Source of the DNA: Candidatus Undinarchaeales archaeon
Lineage (GTDB): Archaea; SpSt-1190; JASMDC01
NCBI GenBank assembly: GCA_030753015.1
Contig: JASMDC010000017.1
Span: 1 to 64,000, forward strand
Length of the DNA stretch: 64,000 nucleotides
Reading direction: 5' to 3'
Under the pieces are notes generated by a model. It was not told the origin of the DNA and made no database searches. It was given only the letters and a program-made list of their open reading frames with translations. Below, one piece after another: positions 26,861-34,785 of the stretch; the stretch's first letter is position 1, and each line of letters opens with the position of its first letter. A program made the translations under genes and the position numbers.

Positions 26861-28917
26861 GCAGCGCACCCCCGTACCCCTGCTACCGGTACGAAACCGT
26901 GGTCGGTCTTCGTCGTGAACAGTGGGTCCATCACCACATCGTGCTCGCTATCCCCCTCGATGGTTAGGACGGTGGCGACGGTGCGCACCTTGTACACAGG
27001 GGTTCCGTCCTGGTCCGTTGGTGTGGCAACGAGGATGTACCGACCAGGGAGCACCCGGGGGACGACATACCGTCCGTCGGCGTCGGTCCGTACTTCGAGC
27101 GTCTCCAGGTCGGGATCGACGGGAAGGAGCGTCAGTCGTACCGCTGCTGGTGGCGAGCCGGGGACGAATGATAGAGGCCGCATGCCGACGATATCATTAC
27201 AGGGTCCATCAGTCACAGTATCTGACCGGTGGTCGAGGCACCCCAGTGTGAGCGTGTCCGCGCACAGTATGGTTGTGTTCTCGACCACGAGCCCTGACAG
27301 GGACGCATACTGTGGGAGCTCCACATCGATCGGTCCCTGAGCAGGGAGCGCGACGTTCACGGAAGTACCGCCTACGCCCTCAGTGTCGAGGGGGACCACC
27401 GTGAGCCTGCGGATACCGCAGGGGAGGCCTGAAAGAAGGGTCTCGCCCGTCACCTCGAAGGTCAGCGCTCCACCGCACGGCTCCACTATGACCAGTGCCC
27501 GTTCTGCACCTAAAGGTCTGATCGTTGCTTCGCAGGTCCCCGTGCAGGCGAGGTCCACCTCGCGAGGGGGTCCATCGGGGGCCCTAGGGAGGATCGTGGC
27601 TCCACCTGTGACCAACCAAGGAACTATCACGAACCGCAACCGGAGGGGGCGCATGAGGGATCCGGAGGGAAGGCGTCCGGCAGGCGTGAGATCGGTGAGC
27701 TCCACCTCGAGAGGGAACTGGATGTCGTACACGGCCCGGTAGCTCTTGTACCATGGAGCGCGACCTGAGCACAGTTCGACCGCGCATGGTCGCTCATCTC
27801 TGGCGACTCCACGCACCGTGATGGTACGTTCGCCACCGTTGACAGAGAGATTGAGGAGGGGATAGGCGCTCGCGGCGCCCTCGCCCTTGTCACCAAGGCG
27901 GAGCCGCGCCGACCACGAGAGGGAGCGCATGAGGGCCACTGGGTCGGCAGCGTCCTCGTCGACACCGGCTAGCTCGGCGCCAAGGCGGCTGAACAGGCGT
28001 TCGGACCGCATACGTGCAGCGAAGAGGGTAGCGGCTACGCCAAGGTCCTCTCCGATAGCTCTTCGCAGGGCCTGTTCGTCCAGGGAGACTTCGCCCTCCT
28101 CTGTCATACAGAAGCCAGGATGGCGGCGTCCTCTGGCGTCCGGAAGGGAGAACGGATCGCAGGTGAGGTCCGCAGTGGGGCCGGGCACACGGGGATCCCG
28201 CTCCATAAGGAAGGCGGCCAGGCTCTCGACTCCGCGGTACCAGAGGTTATCGACCTCGCCGGATTCTGGGCCCGCCTCGGTGTACAGTCGTGCAACGGTA
28301 CGCGCGATGCGTACAAGCCGTAGGAGACGTAGCGGTAGCTCAACGGCCACTTGCTCCTTGATGGAGGAGCTGGCCCCGCCATGGGTGATGGTCAGGGGGA
28401 TCTCTGCGGAGAGGCGAACGAAGGCGTTCCCGACCTCCACGTCATTGGCCCCGAGGGAGATGCGGTTCCTCTCAAGCTCCAATCCGTCTATCCCGTCCAC
28501 GCCCGTGGCAGCGAGCTCCCGGATGTTAGCCTCCAAGCGACGAGCGACCGCCTCGCGCACCATGGCGCGGACCACATCATCAGTGGGAAGGTTCACCACA
28601 CGACCCCCGAGCACGAACACAGGGACGCCGTCCATAGATGGCTCCGGTACCGCTGAGGGTGCGAATCCTCCGCTTTGGGCGACCTCGTCCACGGCCTGTG
28701 CCAGAGATTCCCGTACCACCCCTTCCAGGATCTCGTGGAGCCGTACCGACTCGTCACGCACTTCAACCGCCTGTCGAGTGTCCTCCTTGATATCCTGCTC
28801 GACCTGGCGGGGTGCCCGCAGGGCCAGGAACATCACCGTGACCACTAGCGCGAGCGCAACAATGGCAAGGATAACGGTCTGACCTCTGCTGTTGAAAAGG
28901 TCCTTCCCCCTGGACAC
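26857..28917 (-). CDS. Pilin-like N-terminal anchor protein (module 1)
   Basis: The 686-residue protein begins with a short basic leader ending SRGQ, followed by a hydrophobic helix (about 14-34). This resembles archaeal class III (type IV prepilin-like) signals, where cleavage falls between G and Q, but the +5 Glu of pilins is missing. The large remainder is extracellular. Residues about 60-150 match the protein at 62846 (shared pattern GVPVFV.GGRVVNLPT versus GVPFFF.KGNIVNIPT), so they are paralogs. GTG 28917 is chosen: GGAGGAG lies 6 nt upstream and TATA-like AATTAAACC about 26 nt upstream; a TTG at 28932 is the alternative. It is coupled to the downstream Cys-rich gene. Confidence 0.75.
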   Translation of the reverse strand: MSRGKDLFNSRGQTVILAIVALALVVTVMFLALRAPRQVEQDIKEDTRQAVEVRDESVRLHEILEGVVRESLAQAVDEVAQSGGFAPSAVPEPSMDGVPVFVLGGRVVNLPTDDVVRAMVREAVARRLEANIRELAATGVDGIDGLELERNRISLGANDVEVGNAFVRLSAEIPLTITHGGASSSIKEQVAVELPLRLLRLVRIARTVARLYTEAGPESGEVDNLWYRGVESLAAFLMERDPRVPGPTADLTCDPFSLPDARGRRHPGFCMTEEGEVSLDEQALRRAIGEDLGVAATLFAARMRSERLFSRLGAELAGVDEDAADPVALMRSLSWSARLRLGDKGEGAASAYPLLNLSVNGGERTITVRGVARDERPCAVELCSGRAPWYKSYRAVYDIQFPLEVELTDLTPAGRLPSGSLMRPLRLRFVIVPWLVTGGATILPRAPDGPPREVDLACTGTCEATIRPLGAERALVIVEPCGGALTFEVTGETLLSGLPCGIRRLTVVPLDTEGVGGTSVNVALPAQGPIDVELPQYASLSGLVVENTTILCADTLTLGCLDHRSDTVTDGPCNDIVGMRPLSFVPGSPPAAVRLTLLPVDPDLETLEVRTDADGRYVVPRVLPGRYILVATPTDQDGTPVYKVRTVATVLTIEGDSEHDVVMDPLFTTKTDHGFVPVAGVRGCAA

Positions 28918-28965
28918 AAGGGGCTCCTCCAAGCTAAGGTTTAATTGTGTTTCTGGCAGGAGCCC

Positions 28966-29145
28966 TCAAACCTTTTCCTTTGGGGCTTCGGCGTTAGCGA
29001 TAAGGGCACCCTCGTTCTCGTCTAGGGATTCGCCCCGTCGGAGCTTGTCCATGACGATCATCGCCTGGTCGAAGTAACTGCTGTAGAGCATCAGGAGGGG
29101 TAGGCAGAAGAGGGTCGCTACCACCAGTGCAGCAGCGTGGAACAT
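28966..29145 (-). CDS. 59-residue single-TM protein downstream of lonB
   Basis: This short gene lies 6 nt after the LonB stop on the same strand. ATG 29145 starts a hydrophobic helix (about 3-22, AAALVVATLFCLPLLMLY) and an acidic soluble tail (MDKLRRGESLDENEG...). Its position suggests co-transcription with the membrane protease, possibly as an adaptor or regulator. No homologous family was recognised. It is supported by the clean frame, plausible topology and tight spacing. Confidence 0.6.
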   Translation of the reverse strand: MFHAAALVVATLFCLPLLMLYSSYFDQAMIVMDKLRRGESLDENEGALIANAEAPKEKV

Positions 29146-29151
29146 GGGTGC

Positions 29152-31005
29152 TCACGCCGTGGGGACCGGACCGGACACCACGTCGGTGGTATGCCGTGCC
29201 AGTCGCTTGATCTTGTTGAGGACGTCCTTCTTCTCTTTCCAGACCAGGGCATGCTCGAGCACATCGCTGATAGTGTCCACAGGGATAACCTCGATGAGCC
29301 CCTTCTTGTCATCGTCCAATAGCACGTCCTTGAGGTTGGCGGCAGGGATGAGCACCTTCTGGATGCCTGCCTCGATGGCCGCCTCGATCTTGGATGTGAC
29401 ACCTCCCACGGGGAGCACGTCGCCCCGCACGGACAGGGAGCCTGTCATGGCCACGCTCTGGCGGATGGCGACCTGCTCCAGAGCGGAAACCACGGCAGTG
29501 ACGACCGAGATACTGGCCGAATCACCCTCCACTCCCTCGTAGGTCTGGAGGAACTGGATGTGGACATCGAAGTTGGCGATGTCCTTGCCGAAGTACTTCT
29601 TGATGGGGGCTGAGACGTTCTTGATGGCCTCCTTGGCGATCTCGCCCAGCTTGCCCGTGGCGATGATCCTCGATGATTCGCGGGCCATCGAGGGAGTGAC
29701 GTTGGCGACGATGGGGAGCACGATGCCCGAGTCCCCGAACACCGCTAGGCCGTTGACCTTCCCCACGTGGGTGCCCGTGGAGCGGAATACCTTGTACTCC
29801 TTCTTCTCCTCGATGTACTTGTCGGCGATCTGCTGCTCAAGGGTGCGGGCGAACACCTTGGCCTTTGTGATGTGCGATGGGTCCACGAGGTCGGCGTCCT
29901 CGGACTTGGCGATGTCGCCCGCGGCGCGCACTAGGCCCCCGAGCTCACGGAGCCGGAGGGTGAGGTGGCCCTTGCGGTTGGCCCGCCGACGCGCCTCGTA
30001 GATCACCATCTCGATGGCCGCCTTGGAGAAGTGTGGGATCTTGGCGTCCTTGGTCACTTCCTGGGCCACGAACCGGGCGACCTTCTGCTGGTTCGCCTCG
30101 GTGTCGGGTATGGTGTCGTTCATGTACACCTCGTATCCGTATCCGCGGATGCGCGAGCGCAGGGCAGGGTTCATGGCCTCGATGGTCTTGACGTTGCCGG
30201 CCGCCACGAGCACGAAGTCGCATGGCACGGGCTTGGTGCGTACCATGGCCCCCGACGATCGCTCGCTGCGACCGGTGATGGAGTACTTCTTCTCCTGCAT
30301 TGCAGAGAGCAGGTCGATCTGCATCTCCGGCTTGAGGGTGGCGATCTCGTCGATGAACAGCACGCCCTTGTGTGCGCGGTGGATCGAACCCGGCTCCACG
30401 CGGTCGTGGGCCGGTGTCTCCAGTCCACCTGACTGGAAGGGGTCGTGCCGGACATCGCCCAGGAGCGAGCCCTCGTGTGCACCTGTGGCATCTAAAAAGG
30501 GAGCCTTCTCACCCCGTCTATGGGTGATGAGGAGCTTGGGTACCTTTGACTTGGTCTTGGAGCGCAGGTACTGGAAAGGCACGAACAGCAGGGCGGCGGC
30601 GATGATGCCCGTGAGCAGCTGTCCGGTGAAGAAACCGTACCAGATGAGGCAGAAGATGAGCATGAGGGCGATGAGGTTGCGCAGGGACTCGGTCTTGTTC
30701 ACCTCGTTCTTGTAGGACGAGACGATGAGCTTTCCCTGGCCGGCCTTTACGGTCTTTACGAGAGGCTCGTTGTCGTCCTCTGAGTTGGGGAACACGATGA
30801 CTTCCTCGAGCTCTTCTCGGGAGAGGAGTTCGGCCATCCCCTGGGCCAGCATGGACTTACCGGTGCCGGGCTTACCGATGAGCATGACGTGACGTCGCTG
30901 GAGCGCGGCCTTCTTCATGACCTCCACCCCGCGCTCTTGGCCGATTACCTGCTCGATGATGCCCTCGGGGACCTTGACGTCCCGTGTGGACTCTGGAAGC
31001 TCCAC
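29152..31005 (-). CDS. lonB: Archaeal membrane-bound Lon protease (LonB)
   Basis: The 617-residue ATP-dependent protease has Walker A GKPGTGKS (44-51), two transmembrane helices inserted in the AAA+ domain (about 111-147), Walker B LFIDEI and a C-terminal Lon peptidase domain. The catalytic Ser is S496 in EGDSAS and the Lys is K539 in GVTSK, spaced 43 residues apart as in other Lon enzymes. Length and layout are those of euryarchaeal LonB, which degrades misfolded and regulatory proteins at the membrane. The start is GTG 31005, about 25 nt downstream of TTATAA (leaderless). A tiny membrane protein gene follows immediately. Confidence 0.93.
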   Translation of the reverse strand: MELPESTRDVKVPEGIIEQVIGQERGVEVMKKAALQRRHVMLIGKPGTGKSMLAQGMAELLSREELEEVIVFPNSEDDNEPLVKTVKAGQGKLIVSSYKNEVNKTESLRNLIALMLIFCLIWYGFFTGQLLTGIIAAALLFVPFQYLRSKTKSKVPKLLITHRRGEKAPFLDATGAHEGSLLGDVRHDPFQSGGLETPAHDRVEPGSIHRAHKGVLFIDEIATLKPEMQIDLLSAMQEKKYSITGRSERSSGAMVRTKPVPCDFVLVAAGNVKTIEAMNPALRSRIRGYGYEVYMNDTIPDTEANQQKVARFVAQEVTKDAKIPHFSKAAIEMVIYEARRRANRKGHLTLRLRELGGLVRAAGDIAKSEDADLVDPSHITKAKVFARTLEQQIADKYIEEKKEYKVFRSTGTHVGKVNGLAVFGDSGIVLPIVANVTPSMARESSRIIATGKLGEIAKEAIKNVSAPIKKYFGKDIANFDVHIQFLQTYEGVEGDSASISVVTAVVSALEQVAIRQSVAMTGSLSVRGDVLPVGGVTSKIEAAIEAGIQKVLIPAANLKDVLLDDDKKGLIEVIPVDTISDVLEHALVWKEKKDVLNKIKRLARHTTDVVSGPVPTA

Positions 31006-31068
31006 AGGGGTAGAACTACCGTCACGACTTATAACACTTTTCGTTCGGTTCTCGATATGGGCGTGAGC

Positions 31069-31368
31069 CTACTCTTCTCCGGCCACATCGGTGGCCTCAG
31101 CGACCTCTTGGTCACGGGATGCGAACTCCATGGAGTGGCTGATGATCATGACGTCCCCGACGGCCTTGACCGCCTTGTGGGGTACGATGACGGCACGTAC
31201 GTTCTTGAGCGCCTTGCTCAGAAGGCTATCGGGAGTGGACTTTACCACCCATCCGTTGATCATATACTTGCCGAGGACCGCATCCCCGATCTTACCGAAG
31301 TACATGCCTGCGTCGGTAAAAACGTCGATGTCATAGATATCGGACAGGCGCTTGATGGTGACGACCAT
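31069..31368 (-). CDS. PRC-barrel domain protein
   Basis: The 99-residue protein has the PRC-barrel pattern: DAGMYFGKIGDAVLG followed by strands ending in VPHKAVKAVGDVMII. In archaea such small PRC proteins have been linked to RNA metabolism and cell division. ATG 31368 is preferred to the upstream frame (to 31398) because the latter overlaps the promoter. It is divergent from traB and may share its TATA box (31401-31413). It sits 63 nt upstream of lonB on the same strand. Confidence 0.75.
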   Translation of the reverse strand: MVVTIKRLSDIYDIDVFTDAGMYFGKIGDAVLGKYMINGWVVKSTPDSLLSKALKNVRAVIVPHKAVKAVGDVMIISHSMEFASRDQEVAEATDVAGEE

Positions 31369-31400
31369 ATTATGTAACCCCGCCTCCGCAACCGACACCT

Positions 31401-31413
31401 TTTTTTATAAAAC
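31401..31413. promoter_or_regulatory. Shared TATA box between PRC-barrel and traB genes
   Basis: TTTTTTATAAAAC is centred 24 nt from ATG 31431 (plus strand, leaderless) and 39 nt from ATG 31368 (minus strand, which would have a short leader). No other AT-rich box is present in the 62-nt intergenic region, so both genes probably use it. Confidence 0.5.
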
Positions 31414-31430
31414 TATCATTTTGAAGTCAC

Positions 31431-32327
31431 ATGGGTAGGGTTTACCTGGTCGGCAGCTCCCACGTGTCCGCGTCGGGCGCCGACCAAGTGGCTGATACCA
31501 TCCGCAGGGTTCGTCCGGACGTGGTCGCCGTCGAGCTGTGTTACAAGCGCTACCATGTACTGCGCGAGCATGGCGGTGCGCCACCTCTCCCGCCCTTCCG
31601 CGAAGGCATCCGTGATATAGGGGTGCGACGGTACCTGCTGGTGTGGTTCCTCTCCCGGCTCCAGGAGCATTATGCACGGTTGGCGGGCGCCCCCGTTGGG
31701 ACCGACATGCTCCACGCTCTGGACGCAGCAGCGAAGGATGCCGTCCCCATCGCATTGGTGGACGATGACATAGACGTCACTCTGGAGAGGCTCGTGAATG
31801 CCGTGGGGTTGCGTGACGTCTTCACACTGATATGGATGAGCGCAAAGGGCGATCCCTGGGTCCACAGGTTCGATATCACGAGCGTCCCTGATGATGACCT
31901 TGTCGAAGAGATGTTGGAAGAGCTCGAGCGCGCCTTCCCCGCCGTGTACGACGTGCTCGTTCGAAGGCGGAACCTCCGCATGGCCTCCAGGCTCATGACC
32001 GTGGCGGACGCCAGAGGTACGGTGTTGGCGGTACTGGGTGCAGGCCATAAACGAGGTATCGCTAAGCTGCTCAAAGAAGGCCCTCACACGGTCGTCGTTG
32101 TCGGGCCCGATACGACTCTCCCTGAACCGGATACACCCCGCCTTACAGTGAAGCTATCGCTTCCAGGGGAACCGCCTCTACCCAGCGAGGACCTATCTGC
32201 CGCGGATGCGGAAGTGGGCAGAGAGGTTGTTGAATCCCTCGCTAACGCCGACGTGGCTCCCGCGGTAGTAGCCGATGAGCCCGCCCGAGACGATGCCCAG
32301 CACGAGCACAAAAATGTAGAATCCTAA
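31431..32327 (+). CDS. TraB/PrgY/GumN-family protein
   Basis: The 298-residue protein has the family start VYLVGSSHVSASGADQVAD and the RPDVVAVELCYKRY motif (about 30-43), with a conserved R/H-rich core. The TraB family includes pheromone-shutdown proteins and may be a membrane-associated hydrolase. Most archaeal members continue into C-terminal transmembrane helices. This one ends in an acidic, Pro/Ala-rich tail, so the membrane part is missing. The last 45 codons overlap a small membrane-protein frame on the opposite strand (32193-32339). Confidence 0.82.
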   Translation: MGRVYLVGSSHVSASGADQVADTIRRVRPDVVAVELCYKRYHVLREHGGAPPLPPFREGIRDIGVRRYLLVWFLSRLQEHYARLAGAPVGTDMLHALDAAAKDAVPIALVDDDIDVTLERLVNAVGLRDVFTLIWMSAKGDPWVHRFDITSVPDDDLVEEMLEELERAFPAVYDVLVRRRNLRMASRLMTVADARGTVLAVLGAGHKRGIAKLLKEGPHTVVVVGPDTTLPEPDTPRLTVKLSLPGEPPLPSEDLSAADAEVGREVVESLANADVAPAVVADEPARDDAQHEHKNVES

Positions 32328-32339
32328 TGCTCCGGCCAT
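32193..32339 (-). CDS. 48-residue single-TM protein, antisense to traB 3' end
   Basis: ATG 32339 opens a small protein with a strong transmembrane helix (about 4-25, YIFVLVLGIVSGGLIGYY) and a short polar tail ending RIRGR. A TATA-like TTTTATATACC lies about 30 nt upstream on the minus strand, the same spacing as at other genes here. It overlaps the TraB tail codons in antisense; the TraB tail is low-complexity and the small frame is not, which favours this protein as the constrained one. Confidence 0.5.
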   Translation of the reverse strand: MAGALGFYIFVLVLGIVSGGLIGYYRGSHVGVSEGFNNLSAHFRIRGR

Positions 32340-32363
32340 GGTACGCTATGTTGTACCACAAAA

Positions 32364-32377
32364 GGTATATAAAATAT
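32364..32377. promoter_or_regulatory. Bidirectional TATA region
   Basis: GGTATATAAAATAT is centred about 31 nt from ATG 32339 (minus) and 45 nt from ATG 32415 (plus). The plus-strand gene has a GGAGG ribosome site 5 nt before its ATG, so it should have a short leader; the minus-strand gene would be nearly leaderless. Confidence 0.5.
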
Positions 32378-32414
32378 GCGGATTAGCTATCGCCCGACCC
32401 CGGAGGGAGGCATC

Positions 32415-32759
32415 ATGGTCGTACGAACCACACGCGGAATAACCAGAAGTTTGAAACAGGAGATAACCCTTCTTAGGCGACATGTGGAGATCCTTAGCGT
32501 TCTCCTTGAGACGAAAGAACCTTTAGGCATCCTGCGCCTCTCGGACCGCACGAACTATTCTCCCCACAAAGTGCGCTACACCCTCCGGACTCTCGAGCAC
32601 GAGAAGCTCATCAAGCCCAGTACACGGGGGGCCGAGGTCACCGAGGAGCTCGGTATATTCGTCGAGGATCTCATCCGTGATCTTTCCATCATTCGCGACG
32701 AGCTCAATGAGGTGTACAAGACCGTCCAGCGCGTCCGCGAGGAGTACCCCCGACAATAG
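32415..32759 (+). CDS. UPF0058-family winged-helix regulator
   Basis: The 114-residue predicted transcriptional regulator has a winged-helix segment (EPLGILRLSDRTNYSPHKVR, then YTLRTLEHEKLI) and a helical C-terminus (about 80-114) suited for dimerisation. It matches archaeal UPF0058-type proteins in length and order. ATG 32415 is fixed by GGAGG just upstream; the open frame extends to 32376 but without support. Targets are unknown. Confidence 0.75.
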   Translation: MVVRTTRGITRSLKQEITLLRRHVEILSVLLETKEPLGILRLSDRTNYSPHKVRYTLRTLEHEKLIKPSTRGAEVTEELGIFVEDLIRDLSIIRDELNEVYKTVQRVREEYPRQ

Positions 32760-32821
32760 TGATGGGCCCGGAGGGCCTCGTCGGTTAATCCCATACCCTT
32801 AGTAGTACTTACGGGGCTCCC

Positions 32822-33166
32822 ATGACCGTTCAGTTCGTTCTCATCGTTATCCTGCTCGTTCTGCTCCTTGTTTGGCTCCGCATGACCCTGCTGCCCGACC
32901 GAGTGGGCACGTTGGTCGCGATCAGGGGGACGGTGGCCTGTGCCGAAGGCGACAGCGCGACCTGTGCTCGCCAGACGGTGGGCAGCTCTGCTGTCACAGT
33001 GAGCGTTGACCTTGGGGACGAGACCGTGGAGGCCGAGTGCTCAGCGTGCGTACTGTGCATGGGCGATCTTCGAGAGGGCTATCCCGTGGGCATCACTCGC
33101 ATCGGCTCTCGCCTCATCGCCCAGCCTCTGCTGTTCCCCTCACTCCAGAAACGGTGGATGTCTTAG
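32822..33166 (+). CDS. Membrane-anchored Cys-containing small protein
   Basis: The 114-residue protein has an N-terminal signal anchor (about 5-24) and a beta-rich exterior domain. Its cysteines include C-x2-C-x2-C (CSACVLC) and two more upstream. The next gene, a CcdA-like membrane protein, starts in its stop codon (TAG/GTG overlap). CcdA/DsbD proteins move reducing power across membranes, so this protein may be the exposed thiol partner. This is inferred from position and cysteines only. Confidence 0.65.
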   Translation: MTVQFVLIVILLVLLLVWLRMTLLPDRVGTLVAIRGTVACAEGDSATCARQTVGSSAVTVSVDLGDETVEAECSACVLCMGDLREGYPVGITRIGSRLIAQPLLFPSLQKRWMS

Positions 33167-33813
33167 TGGTGGAGGGGCTCGATCTCGTAGGTGCCTTCGT
33201 GCTGGGACTTGCCCAGGGTGCAGGACCCTGCCTGGCCATTTGTGCTCCGATCATCTTCCCTCTCACAGCTGCTACGGCGGGGAGCGCTCGGGAGGGGTTC
33301 ATTGTTGCTGGCCTCGCCGCATTGGGACGGCTTCTGGCGTACGTCGTTCTGGGTGCAGGGGCCGGGCTCTTGGGCGGCGCGGTCCAAGCCATTGCTGAAG
33401 GAAGTAGTGCATGGTACGTGTATATGGCCTGCGGGTTCGCTTCCGGTGTTCTCGGTGGCTACTATCTGGTAAAGGCCCACACCTGCGCCTGCATCGAGAT
33501 GGGAGTGACCAATCCTTTCATCCTTGGCGTGCTCCTGGGATTGGCACCGTGCGCACCGCTCACCCTTATCCTCGTACAGGCCTTCGCTACAGGATCTGCT
33601 TTCTACGGCATGATCCTTGTGACCGTGTTCGGCATCGCAAGCTCGCTCCCGCTCCTGCTTGGTGGGGGTTTCGTGGGCCATCTCGTGCGTCATATACAGA
33701 CGGGGGGCGATTTCTCACGGAACGTACAGCGTGTCAGCGGTGTTCTCCTCATCATGGCCGGGGCCAAGTTCATGCTGATGGCCCGAGCCGTGGAACTGGT
33801 AGCGGGATCCTGA
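33166..33813 (+). CDS. CcdA/DsbD-type transmembrane protein
   Basis: The 215-residue protein has about six transmembrane helices in two related halves, each marked by a PC motif (GAGPCLAICAP near the start and GLAPCAPL near the middle). This is the signature of the CcdA/DsbD transmembrane electron-carrier superfamily; related families carry sulfite or metals. The GTG start at 33166 overlaps the preceding stop; the longer frame from 33037 overlaps the whole neighbour and is rejected. The likely role is thiol-redox transfer to the exterior, fitting the many Cys-rich surface proteins here. Confidence 0.75.
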   Translation: MVEGLDLVGAFVLGLAQGAGPCLAICAPIIFPLTAATAGSAREGFIVAGLAALGRLLAYVVLGAGAGLLGGAVQAIAEGSSAWYVYMACGFASGVLGGYYLVKAHTCACIEMGVTNPFILGVLLGLAPCAPLTLILVQAFATGSAFYGMILVTVFGIASSLPLLLGGGFVGHLVRHIQTGGDFSRNVQRVSGVLLIMAGAKFMLMARAVELVAGS

Positions 33814-33816
33814 GGA

Positions 33817-34737
33817 TTATTCCTCGGGGCGCTCGACACGCACCTTCAGCACCTTGTGACCGAAGATAGGGAAGGTCCGTCCGCTCTCGACCTTCAGCTC
33901 GTACGCACCCTGTTCGTCCTTCCCACGGAAGGTGAGCCGGTCAGTGGCCTCGAGCCGCCAGCCGCCGACGTACCCGTTGTTGAACCGCTCCTCAGAATGT
34001 ACAACCCATATCTCATCGAGCGCCTCTACGCTCTCGAGCACTTCGCCGATGGATGTTTTGTCCCAGTGGTCGATGGGGGGCAGGCCGTACCGGCTCCCGC
34101 CCTTACCGAATACCGGTCTCGGCCGGTCGAGCTTACGGGAGATGGGAGCATCGGTTATCGTAACGTCGTACGAGGACGTCCCCAGATTCCATCCCATGTG
34201 GGCGTCGATGACGGCGTACCGCTCCTCGTGCTCACGTGACTTCAGCACGAAGGAGCCCCACTGTTGGAAGGATTGTCCCAGTACCGATCCGAGGACCGAT
34301 GTGTAGTCGGGCAGGGACCCGAAGAAGGAGATATGGTCGACCGAGTCCATGGTCGCGACCTTGTCCGCTGCATCGGTGGCCGTCGTGTACTCCCAGTGGT
34401 CTACCGGTGGGACCTGGTAGGGACCGCCTCCGCCCTGCTTGAAGATCGGTCTGGGTGAGGAGAGCTCGATGGCCTCGTCCTTCCCCTCGATGCTTGCACG
34501 TTTTGAGATGTAGTACTCGTCGCCGAGGTCGTTCAGTGCGGTCTCGAGCGCACCCTTACGATCACCCTGACAGCGATAGGTCGTCGTATGCGACTCTCCG
34601 GGTGGGCTCCTGAGGACGTGCTCCTTAGACAGATAGAGCCCGGGAGCGGCCTCCTGGAGGTCGGACAGTGCCGTGATGAGCGCCTCGCGGTACCCTCCTT
34701 CCATCGAATAGTTCAGTGTTAGGTCCTCGGCGAGCAT
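33817..34737 (-). CDS. Hypothetical protein with two internal duplications
   Basis: The 306-residue protein has two repeat pairs. Residues 95-140 and 206-247 share RP(I/V)F-x2-GG, then Y-x-(V/L)PP(V/I)DHW. Residues 15-42 and 59-83 share AL-x-TAL-x-DL and Y(L/I)SK. No membrane segment is present. The conserved PPxDHW could be a ligand or active-site loop. ATG 34737 is 28 nt from a TATA-like GGTTTATC, so a leaderless start is chosen over GTG 34746. No family was recognised. Confidence 0.68.
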   Translation of the reverse strand: MLAEDLTLNYSMEGGYREALITALSDLQEAAPGLYLSKEHVLRSPPGESHTTTYRCQGDRKGALETALNDLGDEYYISKRASIEGKDEAIELSSPRPIFKQGGGGPYQVPPVDHWEYTTATDAADKVATMDSVDHISFFGSLPDYTSVLGSVLGQSFQQWGSFVLKSREHEERYAVIDAHMGWNLGTSSYDVTITDAPISRKLDRPRPVFGKGGSRYGLPPIDHWDKTSIGEVLESVEALDEIWVVHSEERFNNGYVGGWRLEATDRLTFRGKDEQGAYELKVESGRTFPIFGHKVLKVRVERPEE

Positions 34738-34785
34738 GGGGCGCACGGCGTGGTGGCCGATTGATAAACCTTTCGATGGGTCGCG

